Assembly: GCF_932526225.1 (NCBI RefSeq)
Contig: NC_064035.1
Span: 6,075,501-6,139,500, forward strand
DNA: 64,000 bases
From: Nematostella vectensis
Lineage: Eukaryota; Cnidaria; Anthozoa; Actiniaria; Edwardsiidae
Reading direction: 5' to 3'
Part shown: positions 24,201 to 47,300 of the stretch, in pieces
How positions within the stretch are numbered: position 1 is the stretch's first letter
How the letters are laid out: every line of letters starts with the position of its first letter
The notes under the pieces: generated by a model
Told to the model about the DNA's origin: nothing
Seen by the model: only the letters and a program-made list of their open reading frames with translations
The model's database searches: none
Made by a program: the position numbers and the translations under genes

Positions 24201-25570
24201 GTATCTTCTCGATTTTTCGATAAGTACAGGGTACCGTATTTAAAAAGCTACCCTTGGGACCAAGCCAAGTAGCAATTTTACAGGAAGCCTGTTCAGGTCA
24301 AGAAGGTTCGAAATCTACAGTATACTCCATTCAGGATTAATAGCTTTGAACAAATAACCTGGTAGAAAGTGAAAAAAACCCTACTGTACCCTATCCACCT
24401 GCACATCCCTGAGTAGTGAGTATTGGGGGAGTACCCCACTGCCCTCTGGACCGCTACTTTATACATAGGTCAACAAACACATCATAAAAAGGATACAAAA
24501 AAAAGAATGACTTGACTGTGCTTTATGGCACCAATCATGCCAAATATGGCTATCATAAGCAGGAAGACCCCACATGCTATCACGCCACCTAATATAGGTA
24601 AGTTTGTAATCTGGGCGGTGACCCTTGCATATACTGTTATTCCAATCAGCAGCAATGCAATAAACTGAAACAAATAACCACACCTGTCAAATAACACATA
24701 TTGGAGTAATATAAGGATATTGGAAGGTGCAATATGGCTTCAAACACTAGAAAAAAGTTTGTGGAAACTGAACTGTCTACTGTAATGCAAATGCACATGT
24801 TGGTATTCCACAATCAACTGTATATTCTGTTACAGTATTGAAAATGATATGCACATAGGTAACAGCTTCCAGACAATAGTGCATTACTTTAAAGCAAAGA
24901 GAGGCCTGAAACTGGATTTTAGAAAGGTTAGTTAACCAGTAGGCTGGTTTATTGGTGTCAGTCTAACAAGAAAAAAGGATCCATAAAAGTATAACGTCCC
25001 TATCTCTAACTCTGTTTGTTGTTGTTAATGATATGTAAATTGGCCTTATTACTTATGCAGCTAACGTGGCTACCAGAGAAAGGCTACAAGATGACTCTTT
25101 CGTAAATCGCTTTTTTACCGCAGCCCTCCCGAACTAGACTTTACCTTGGAGTACTTTCGATCTCAAATAGAACTTAGCACAAATTGTATCCAAATGATGA
25201 CCAAGAAATTTGGATAAACTTAAAAACCATTAGTCCATTTTAGCTTGCAAAAGAGCAATCACAGACAACTCGTAAAAAGCAAGCACACGAAATCTTTTTT
25301 GACCGAGCTGCATTAATCTCGTGTAGTATAATATGTGATGTGACAGGGGATGTATTGGGGTTAAACATTGCACAAGTAAATGGATGCCGACTATTGACCG
25401 GAAACCAGAAAATAAACAACATGTTATCTCGAAAGAGTTTAGTAAAACGCGAAGTTTTACATAAAATGGCACTAAATACTTACAATATATAGCGTGTTTA
25501 GGGCGACAATGGAGTTCTTATTGCAGTAGTAAGCACATGGATGCGATTTGGAGTATTTCGGGGGATACAT
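21279..25570 (-). CDS. TSPAN13: Tetraspanin of the TSPAN13/TSPAN31 type, 5 exons
   Basis: Four-pass membrane organiser protein. Exons in transcript order: 25484-25570, 24497-24664, 23853-24068, 22706-22837, 21279-21353. Every exon begins and ends in phase 0 and the model gives 225 aa. TM1 is about residues 21-42, TM2 57-76 (GVIACGVFLLMIAIF), TM3 86-107 and TM4 189-208 (VAGGFGLFFSFTL). The large extracellular loop carries the CCG signature (DCCGY, Cys137-Cys138-Gly139), a second CC (160-161) and further Cys at 169, 172 and 175. The C-terminal tail RYRNQKDPRANPSAFL is the hallmark of vertebrate TSPAN13/31, and this invertebrate gene may be the ancestor of both, so the symbol is approximate. The ATG at 25570 is the first in its frame. 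The gene is head-to-head with the calpain gene. Confidence 0.95.
21534..22280. repeat. Element bounded by inverted G and C runs
   Basis: GGGAGCGGTCATTACTGGGG (then about 20 G) on the left is mirrored on the right by a C run followed by AGTAATTAATGACCACCCCC. Pyrimidine-rich blocks lie just inside both ends. It sits in the last tetraspanin intron. This is probably a foldback transposon, but assembly of homopolymers is error-prone. Confidence 0.5.
22990..23725. repeat. About 95-bp tandem repeats interrupted by a TIR element
   Basis: Four copies of a unit with ATTACAGCACAACAGCTAC, GAATACTAATCAAGGACATA and TTTAGTAGGACGTATACCGT occur near 22995, 23085, 23560 and 23640. They are split by a segment of about 390 bp (23157-23550) whose ends, GGGACATGACGGAAAAAC and GTTTTTCCGTCATGTCAC, are inverted copies. 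The inner segment is likely a MITE that landed inside the array. Confidence 0.65.
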
Positions 25571-26289
25571 CTGGTTAATATATAGCCACAAACATGAAAC
25601 CTCAGATAAACTTTTCACTCATCACTCTGTCACACATTCTCTTCTGAACCAGCACCGTCCCCAGGGTTTTCTGGGTAAATTTTAGACGCCATATTGAAAA
25701 TTACGCTAGCACAGGAAACCCAAACATATGATACTGGTATTTGCTTTCATCACAGGCAGCCCAAGGCTACTGTCAGTGGTTTATAAAGGAATGTATGGGA
25801 GAATTTATATGTTAGCGAAAAAATACTTTATCGTGAAAAATAAAACTTTAGACCATGTAATATTAGGTTTTGAGTCTTCCTTTATTTCAATTTTGACGAT
25901 AGAATGTCATTAGAGCGAGTTTGAAGCCCGCCACGAATTGTGTTTCTCTCTCTGTATTTTTATACAAAAAAAAAATATATATATATATTTCATGAACAAA
26001 AAAAATTAAATCGTAGTGAATTGTTTTGATAAACGAGATTTTAGAAAAGCGAATTTACTGTTGACCTTTTTGTTAAGCCAATAATGTCAATTGTGGCTTT
26101 ATACACCATAGGACTGCGATTTCCTCGAAGCCTTTGATAACAATAATAATGTTACCTATTTGATAAAGAAAAGCTTATACGAACAGTTCTTTTTTTTTAG
26201 TTGCTTTTTGGCGAGGTAACTGGGTCGAGTGATGAGTGGGCTGCCTGTGTACGCATGAGTGAATCAACAAAATAAAGACGGAAGCGAAC
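25571..26289. promoter_or_regulatory. Head-to-head promoter interval, tetraspanin / calpain-7
   Basis: 719 bases separate the start codons of the minus-strand tetraspanin gene (25570) and the plus-strand calpain gene (26290). Both 5' UTRs and promoters must lie here unless there are distant non-coding exons. No clear TATA box is placed correctly for either gene, and an AT run (about 25970-26010) lies near the middle. A shared, TATA-less bidirectional promoter is inferred from geometry only. Confidence 0.5.
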
Positions 26290-37149
<10,860 letters not shown>

Positions 37150-37479
37150 CGACTAGAAATGCCCCAAGATTCCTTGCTGTTCCAAGTTAGATTCAACATA
37201 TTTGAGGGCATGGTCTATAGGATAAGGGACGAAGAAAAGGTCTCTGTAAAGACAGATTTTTGCTGCCAATATCTTAGTGTATGTCGCAGTTTCAAACAAA
37301 AAGATAAATGGCCATCGGCCCTATAGATAAAAATAATGTTTCAAGATGAATGTACATTTTTTTTTTACATGTAAATATTTGAATGACACAGATACGCCCT
37401 GGATTTTTTAATGGATTCGTGAAGAAGAAAAGCAACTATTTGCATATGTTATCACTGTCAAATAGTGTGTCACTGTCGA

Positions 37480-37489
37480 AATAAATAAA
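37480..37489 (+). terminator. Poly(A) signals of the calpain-7 gene
   Basis: Two overlapping AATAAA hexamers (37480-37485, 37484-37489) lie 331 bases after the stop codon at 37149. A downstream GT-rich stretch (GTGAATACGTC) follows. Confidence 0.65.
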
Positions 37490-38310
37490 AGTGAATACGT
37501 CGCAGCCTTGTCTATGAGGTGTGAGGGGAATCACTCTATCCTGAGGCCACACAATCAGTGACACACAATAAGTCACGCAATAAGTCACGCTAAAGTAAAT
37601 TGTTGGAATGCTGTGTCACACAATAAGACACGCTCAAGTAAATTGTTGGAATGACTATGTCACACAATAAGTCACGCTCAAGCAGATTGTTGAAATGGCT
37701 GTGTTGAAATGTACACATCAGTACACATCTTGTACCCACGGAAAGCTCAACGTACTCAGACACGTTAGAGACGTCACGAGTCCGCCATTTTGAAAATAAA
37801 ATATGACCGCGTTGCATTACGGGGCAACGAAAAAGGGCTGACAAAGGAGAAACCGAGGGACGAGGCTAGATCAACATGCGGGCTTTCCCCTACGATGCTA
37901 TATATAGCCTGCCTGATATTAGCCGAAAGACCAGAGCCAGCTTAATCTCTATAAGGTTCATTTTATGTGAGTGAAACAAGTCAATGATGTCTCTCCATTC
38001 GTTTACACAATTCTTTTTATTCATTTATTTTTTTTATTCATACAAACTCTTGAGACTTGGTTCCGGTTTCGACTTCCTGTTTTAGAATGACGTCAAGATT
38101 TTTGTCAGACGTCAGGATTTTCACGAGGCCAGCAGCGTCAGATTCGTGGAAATATCGAAAATCGCTTCCATCATTTTACTGTCCACGCAAGAATAAGGAC
38201 TGCTTCATTGAGAACATTACCCAATTCATAAAACGTCCCACGTGCTGTGAGAATTCCGGGTAGCAGAATTCAACATTGTAAACCCGTGAAATCCCAGCAG
38301 AATATCGCAA
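37490..38310. other. Intergenic / 5' region before the MFSD8-like gene
   Basis: This holds about three copies of a 45-bp repeat (CACACAATAAGTCACGCT and AAGTAAATTGTTGGAATG; 37555-37700) and no supported exon. A related, decayed copy is at 38490-38550 in the next gene's first intron. The promoter and 5' UTR of the MFSD8-like gene are expected near 37900-38310. Confidence 0.5.
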
Positions 38311-41300
38311 ATGGAAGCGAGGATTTCGAAGCGCAACTTTGTCACAGTCATGTTCGTTGGCTTTGTCAATTACTTGGAGTGGTCCATAGTAATGGCTTCG
38401 ATATTTCCTTTTATCAAAAAGGTATGTGTCTTTGGATCGATTATATGTACTGAAAATGCAACTGGCTGTGTATATAAATCACACTCAAATAAATCGCAGG
38501 GATGGCTGTCTCACACAATACGTCACACTCGAGTAAATCCCAAGGATGTCACAATAAGGAAGTGTTCACTAAATACCCTAAGAGGGGGAGGGAAGATCTC
38601 TGAATTTTTTTATGAGCCCTTAATTTGAGTTTGTAAAAAACAAATGTGCCAAGCCGAAATATTATAAGATTCGTTCGATCTTTCAGATTATCGAGTATAG
38701 TACATAACAGCTGACCTATCTAATACATGTATGTTATTTACCAGCTGGGAGGTCCGTATCGTGAAATACCGTGACCGAGGTCTAAAAATACTCAAAACCT
38801 CTACAGACGATAAGATACATTCACCAAAAGAACACAGGGAGTTTGAAGCCTATTTTTCGTAAAGTCAATGATTCTAGATAAAATAACAAATGAAATTCCG
38901 TTTTAAGGTAAAGATATATAACTTCGGGAGTAAAAATCCAGTGTTTGATGGTCATTTTACAACTCAACTTACTATTTCGAGCTTTGGAGATGAGCGGGCC
39001 GGTATCGCGGGGTCCGGATCGTAGGATACCGGACCTCACGAGAGCCAATCAGAGCGCGTGATTTGATGGATACCGGACCCCGAAAAAAATAAAAATATTA
39101 TCAGTTAACAAGTAAAATTCGAATAATAAATATAAATAAAAATAACTTTAATAAAAAAGCTAATATAAGCTACAACAGTTGTGTATCACTCCCTTAAGGA
39201 ATCCACTACTTGTTAGTGGCCACATTACTTCGTATATATAAAGGATAGGATCTCAAAAACACAGGCTCATAACTTAGGGGAGGACTGGGGTGAGCCAAGG
39301 GGAGCAATGAATATGGAAATAACCGAAAACTGAGACGGGGGTGTGCCAAAGGTGAGCAAGGAATATGGACTTGACCGAACAACGAAGAACGGGTGTGAGC
39401 AAAGGGGAGCTATAAGATGAGCAAAGAATTATGAATTTGACCGAAAAACTGAGAACAGGGGTTAGGAAAGGGGAGAAAGCGATATGGACTTGATTGAAAA
39501 ACTGACAACAGGGGTGAGCATGGGTGAACAAGAAATATGGAATTGTAACTGATGGTAAACAGTAAAAAAAAAAAAATTCGAGGACATGGCCGAGAATCGA
39601 ACCTCGTCTAGATCCGGTAAAATGAGTAAAAATAGACCATACTTCCAGACATGCGCTGAAACACCGTATGGCAGCATATAGCTTTACGGCTAGGCTGGAG
39701 ATTTCGGCCCCAGCACCGCTATCTAGCGAACTGTACAACACAAAGGAACCTGAGGTACCCGTGCATTAATGGGGAGGCAATAACCAGGATCCCAGCCCTG
39801 TCTTAGTCGGTTACGCCACGCACAGCTCGCTGAGATGTACACTGAAAAATATCAGTGTCTTTTTCACGCTTGCGTCTTTTGGGAATAGGTGTGTTGCTAT
39901 AGTAATGTAGTGATATCGTCATCATTTGCAGCACACGACCTAGGTCTACATTGCTGCCTTTAGTCTTTGTTCTTCTTTGTTCAGTTACGCACGTGCATAT
40001 GACATGGACAATAAAAGCAAGCTACATTGAAATGCACGCAATCTAAGATGTTTTGTCTGTTCTTAGGATTTAGAAAAAATGTGATTAAATCTCTTGTAAC
40101 TACTCTCCTCGAATTTATTAGGAACATTTCAGATTCTAGAGTTCTTTTTTTATTGGCACAGGTATCGGGTGTGGGGTTCTGAAACCTGAATATAGCGTCA
40201 AAAAATCATAAAACGTGCGATTTAAAGTGTAGAGTCTCACACGCTGTAACGACGCACTTTGTAATAAAAGAGCTTTGTTATAAAATCTGACGCATCCAAG
40301 GATTTTAATCGAAGTATTTGCCAATAAATAGTTTACTGACAGCTTCGTTACCCTTAGTTGCTATTATTGTTTGCAATGAAGATCACGTTAAATCCGTATA
40401 TTCCTTACTCACCCCCGTTCTCAGTTTTCGTTCAAGTAAATATTCTTTGCTCACTCTCGCTCCCCTTTGCTCATCCCTTTTCGGATATAAATTTGTATAT
40501 ATATTCAATACAGATTTAACGTTTACTATGATATTCAGTATTGATAATAAGATAAAGGAACTACCGAGAGCAATTAAGAATACTAAAAGGAATAAAATGA
40601 AGTAGCGAACACAGGCTCACCGTTTTAATCCAGGTGCACCATAAAAAAATACAAAAATGCGTGCTCACCCTTGCTCCTATGGGAGCAAGATTAAAAAGCG
40701 TCACCATTTCTTTGTTTCTGTAGATATCACATCTTACACAAGAGTCCCAACAACAGAGAGCACAAGTGTTCCTCGCCCTGGCACAAAGCCTGTTTCCCCT
40801 TGGCCAAGGCCTGTCGCAGGCAGCCACTAGCCTTGCGGTGAAAAGGCTTAGAGAGGTTAAAGTTGTACTGATTGTCACTCTCATCATTGCCGTTGGGGGT
40901 AATGCTATGTATATGTCAGCAACCATTGCTGATAGTGTCATACTCATTATAGCGGGTAGAGCTGTTGCGGGTCTTGGTGCAGGTATGTATTTGCTGTTGT
41001 ATTTTCGATTGTTATAGATCCCAGGGCGGGGGGGGGGGAGGCAACATTATTTTTTCATTTCATTCTTGTTACACGTCTATCATATTTCCCTTCAGCTATA
41101 TATTGCCTTCGTCGTATATTCTTTCCTTTTATGGCAATAGAATCTTAGTTCTATCATTCATTACGGCAGACCATAGGCAGATGCGTGGTTCGAGTGGCAT
41201 GTTGAGAGGGGGGCACATCTGTTCTCGAAAAGAAAATAAAGAAATCCAAAGAAGAACAATGAATACACCTGCTACTCCTTTTATAAATTATTTGGTCCCC

Positions 41301-44300
41301 TGTTGGCATGACTGGGTCCAACACCCTACAGGCTGCCTCCTTTATACATCTGTCTTGGACGCAACCTTTATATACATCTGTCTTAGAGGCAACCTCTATA
41401 CATCTGTCTTGGAGGCAACCTCTATACATCTGTCTTAGACGCAACCTCTATATACATCTGTCTTAGAGGCAACCTCTATACATCTGTCTTGGAGGCAACC
41501 TCTATACATCTGTCTTGGACGCAACCTCTATACATCTGTCTTGGAGGCAACCTCTATACATCTGTCTTAGAGGCAACCTCTATACATCTGTCTTGGAGGC
41601 AACCTCTATACATCTGTCTTGGAGGCAACCTCTATATACATCTGTCTTGGACGCAACCTCTATATACATCTGTCTTGGAGGCAACCTCTATATACATCTG
41701 TCTTTGACGCAACCTCTATACATCTGTCTTGGACGCAACCTCTATACATCTGTCTTGGAGGCAACCTCTATACATCTGTCTTAGAGGCAACCTCTATACA
41801 TCTGTCTTGGAGGCAACCTCTATACATCTGTCTTGGAGGCAACCTCTATACATCTGTCTTGGACGCAACCTCTATACATCTGTCTTGGAGGCAACCTCTA
41901 TACATCTGTCTTGGACGCAACCTCTATATACATCTGTCTTGGACGCAACCTCTATACATCTGTCTTGGACGCAACCTCTATATATCTGTCTTGGACGCAA
42001 CCTCTATATACATCTGTCTTAGAGGCAACCTCTATACATCTGTCTTGGAGGCAACCTCTATACATCTGTCTTGGAGGCAACCTCTATACATCTGTCTTAG
42101 AGGCAACCTCTATACATCTGTCTTGGAGGCAACCTCTATACATCTGTCTTGGAGGCAACCTCTATATACATCTGTCTTGGACGCAACCTCTATATACATC
42201 TGTCTTGGAGGCAACCTCTATATACATCTGTCTTTGACGCAACCTCTATACATCTGTCTTGGACGCAACCTCTATACATCTGTCTTGGAGGCAACCTCTA
42301 TACATCTGTCTTAGAGGCAACCTCTATACATCTGTCTTGGAGGCAACCTCTATACATCTGTCTTGGAGGCAACCTCTATACATCTGTCTTGGACGCAACC
42401 TCTATACATCTGTCTTGGAGGCAACCTCTATACATCTGTCTTGGACGCAACCTCTATATACATCTGTCTTGGACGCAACCTCTATACATCTGTCTTGGAC
42501 GCAACCTCTATATATCTGTCTTGGACGCAACCTCTATATACATCTGTCTTAGAGGCAACCTCTATACATCTGTCTTGGAGGCAACCTCTATACATCTGTC
42601 TTGGAGGCAACCTCTATATACATCTGTCTTGGACGCAACCTCTATATACATCTGTCTTGGAGGCAACCTCTATATACATCTGTCTTGGACGCAACCTCTT
42701 TACATCTGTCTTGGAGGCAACCTCTATATACATCTGTCTTAGAGGCAACCTCTATACATCTGTCTTGGAGGCAACCTCTATACATCTGTCTTGGAGGCAA
42801 CCTCTATATACATCTGTCTTGGACGCAACCTCTATATACATCTGTCTTGGAGGCAACCTCTATATACATCTGTCTTTGACGCAACCTCTATACATCTGTC
42901 TTGGACGCAACCTCTATACATCTGTCTTGGAGGCAACCTCTATACATCTGTCTTAGAGGCAACCTCTATACATCTGTCTTGGAGGCAACCTCTATACATC
43001 TGTCTTGGAGGCAACCTCTATACATCTGTCTTGGACGCAACCTCTATACATCTGTCTTGGAGGCAACCTCTATACATCTGTCTTGGACGCAACCTCTATA
43101 TACATCTGTCTTGGACGCAACCTCTATACATCTGTCTTGGACGCAACCTCTATACATCTGTCTTGGACGCAACCTCTATATACATCTGTCTTGGACGCAA
43201 CCTCTATACATCTGTCTTAGAGGCAACCTCTATATACATCTGTCTTGGAGGCAACCTCTATACATCTGTCTTGGAGGCAACCTCTATACATCTGTCTTGG
43301 ACGCAACCTCTATACATCTGTCTTGGACGCAACCTCTATACATCTGTCTTAGAGGCAACCTCTATATACATCTGTCTTGGAGGCAACCTCTATACATCTG
43401 TCTTGGACGCAACCTCTATACATCTGTCTTGGACGCAACCTCTATACATCTGTCTTGGAGGCAACCTCTATACATCTGTCTTGGACGCAACCTCTATATA
43501 CATCTGTCTTGGACGCAACCTCTATACATCTGTCTTGGACGCAACCTCTATACATCTGTCTTGGACGCAACCTCTATATACATCTGTCTTGGACGCAACC
43601 TCTATACATCTGTCTTAGAGGCAACCTCTATATACATCTGTCTTGGAGGCAACCTCTATATACATCTGTCTTGGACGCAACCTCTATATACATCTGTCTT
43701 AGAGGCAACCTCTATACATCTGTCTTGGACGCAACCTCTATATATCTGTCTTGGACGCAACCTCTATACATCTGTCTTGGAGGCAACCTCTATACATCTG
43801 TCTTAGACGCAACCTCTATATACATCTGTCTTGGACGCAACCTCTATATATCTGTCTTGGACGCAACCTCTATACATCTGTCTTAGACGCAACCTCTATA
43901 CATCTGTCTTAGACGCAACCTCTATACATCTGTCTTAGACGCAACCTCTATACATCTGTCTTGGACGCAACCTCTATACATCTGTCTTGGACGCAACCTC
44001 TATACATCTGTCTTGGACGCAACCTCTATACATCTGTCTTGGACGCAACCTCTATATATCTGTCTTGGACGCAACCTCTATACATCTGTCTTAGACGCAA
44101 CCTCTATACATCTGTCTTAGACGCAACCTCTATATACATCTGTCTTGGACGCAACCTCTATATACATCTGTCTTAGAGGCAACCTCTATACATCTGTCTT
44201 GGACGCAACCTCTATATATCTGTCTTGGACGCAACCTCTATACATCTGTCTTGGAGGCAACCTCTATACATCTGTCTTAGACGCAACCTCTATATACATC

Positions 44301-47300
44301 TGTCTTAGAGGCAACCTCTATACATCTGTCTTGGAGGCAACCTCTATACATCTGTCTTGGACGCAACCTCTATACATCTGTCTTGGAGGCAACCTCTATA
44401 CATCTGTCTTGGACGCAACCTCTATATACATCTGTCTTGGACGCAACCTCTTTACATCTGTCTTGGAGGCAACCTCTATATACATCTGTCTTAGAGGCAA
44501 CCTCTATACATCTGTCTTGGAGGCAACCTCTATACATCTGTCTTAGACGCAACCTCTATATACATCTGTCTTAGAGGCAACCTCTATACATCTGTCTTGG
44601 AGGCAACCTCTATACATCTGTCTTGGACGCAACCTCTATACATCTGTCTTGGACGCAACCTCTATACATCTGTCTTGGAGGCAACCTCTATACATCTGTC
44701 TTGGACGCAACCTCTATATACATCTGTCTTGGACGCAACCTCTTTACATCTGTCTTGGAGGCAACCTCTATATACATCTGTCTTAGAGGCAACCTCTATA
44801 CATCTGTCTTGGACGCAACCTCTATACATCTGTCTTGGAGGCAACCTCTATACATCTGTCTTGGACGCAACCTCTATATACATCTGTCTTGGACGCAACC
44901 TCTATACATCTGTCTTGGACGCAACCTCTATACATCTGTCTTGGACGCAACCTCTATATACATCTGTCTTGGACGCAACCTCTATACATCTGTCTTAGAG
45001 GCAACCTCTATATACATCTGTCTTGGAGGCAACCTCTATATACATCTGTCTTGGACGCAACCTCTATATACATCTATCTTGGACGCAACCTCTATACATC
45101 TGTCTTGGAGGCAACCTCTATACATCTGTCTTGGAGGTAACCTCTATACATCTGTCTTGGACGCAACCTCTATACATCTGTCTTGGACGCAACCTCTATA
45201 TACATCTGTCTTGGACGCAACCTCTATACATCTGTCTTGGAGGTAACCTCTTTACATCTGTCTTGGACGCAACCTTTATACATCTGTCTTGGAGGCAACC
45301 TCTATATACATCTGTCTTGGACGCAACCTCTATACATCTGTCTTGGAGGTAACCTCTATACATCTGTCTTGGACGCAACCTCTATACATCTGTCTTGGAC
45401 GCAACCTCTATACATCTGTCGTGGACGCAACATCTATACATCTGTCTTGGACGCAACCTCTATACATCTGTCGTGGACGCAACATCTATACATCTGTCTT
45501 GGACGCAACCTCTATATACATCTGTCTTGGACGCAACCTCTATACATCTATCTTGGACGCAACCTCTATACATCTGTCTTGGACGCAACCTCTATACATC
45601 TGTCTTGGACGCAACCTCTATATACATCTGTCTTGGACGCAACCTCTATACATCTGTCGTGGACGCAACATCTATACATCTGTCTTGGACGCAACCTCTA
45701 TACATCTGTCGTGGACGCAACCTCTATACATCTGTCTTTGACGCAACCTCTATACATCTGTCTTGGACGCAACCTCTATACATCCGTCTTGGAGGCAACT
45801 TTCTTGCACGGATAATCATCTTTCTATGCTGGAAATTTCCTAATTAGTGTCCACGTTTTCACTTTATATGATTACAGGGAGTGGTGGAGTTGCATATTGT
45901 TTTATTGGAGCCAACACTCCTCGTGAGAGTCGAGCTAAATACATGGGCTATTATCGTGCCATCTGTATGCTTGGTGTTTTAATTGGGACTATCGGTAAGC
46001 TGTTTTTTTTGTTTATTTATTACTGGTTGGCAGCAGACTTTGTTCTGTGGTTATCATTAGTAGGGCATAGGCCACCCTTGAGTAACACCTAATGGACACT
46101 CCCTCGTTGTAGTTCCTTTATGTTGTCAATTGTACAAGTTGATTTACTAACTGGATTCCCTCTATTATTCGATTGCGGTACATTTTGTTTTCACAAGCAA
46201 CCGCCCCATGTTGATATAGAGACAAACTAGACTTTACCTCTATCAGGTGAGAGGGACAAAAAATGCTCTCATGGTAAGCTTTAGTAGCAGATGGGCGGGG
46301 CAGGGTCATGATTATTCATTATGTTTAAGAGGATAAGTCTTAGTTATAAATATAGAATATGAAGTGAGGGAGGGGGCACAAAAACTTTTTCATGTGTGTC
46401 CTGAGTCATTATATGAATCCTCTTGAATTTATAGTGGCAACATTACTAGCTGACTTTGAAAAAACAAACGTTGGTAAAGCAACAGGACTGAATGAGTGCA
46501 CAGCGCCTGTTGTCATCAGTATCACATGCCTTGTTGCCTCACTTTTCCTAGTCGTCTTAGCTCTGGATGAGTCAAACTACATACTATTAGGTAATTAAAT
46601 ACCACGCTTGAAGCAACAAGATAAAAGAACAAAAGCAGATGACAAACCATGTCATGAGAACACCCCCTTAATGCCTAGTAAGGATATCAAACAATTGAAT
46701 TATGGGTCGACATATATAGTCCCTTACTAAACCCCAAGTGCAGTATATAAGATATTACTTGGTTTTGCACCTGTTACAGTGTTATTATCAAATGAAAATG
46801 GTGGCAAAAATAAAAAGGGGAACTGGGAAGGAAGAGAATAAGACGCAAGAGTTTAGGGAATTAAAACTGTCCCAGGCATTTATTTTTTACCCCTCCTTAC
46901 AGGTGACATTCGAAGGCACATTAGTACGGGCTTTTCCATACCCAACAGGGTGGGTCATCCTCTGCTTGATTTTGAACTCACTACCAACATATACCCCTCC
47001 TTACAGGTGACATCCGAAGGCACATTAGTACGGGCTTTTCCATACCCAACAGGGGGGTCATCCTCTGCTTGATTTTGAACTTATTACACGCATATACCCC
47101 TCCTTACAGGTGACATCCGAAGGCACATTAGTACGGGCTTTTCAATACCCAACAGGGGGGCATACTCTGCTTGATTTTGAACTTATTACACGCATATACC
47201 CATCCTTACAGGTGACATCCGAAGGCACATTAGTACGGGCTTTTCCATACCCAACAGGGGGGTCATCCTCTGCTTGATTTTGAACTCACTTCCAACATAT

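Noticed and set aside
38740-39080. Possible inverted-repeat element with GGTCCGGATCGTAGGATACC-type ends
   Set aside because: The ends do not pair convincingly by eye; similarity is patchy.
41340-45850. Many long open frames (up to about 300 codons) on both strands
   Set aside because: They are translations of the 26/28-bp minisatellite; all variants repeat the same few residues and lie inside an intron.
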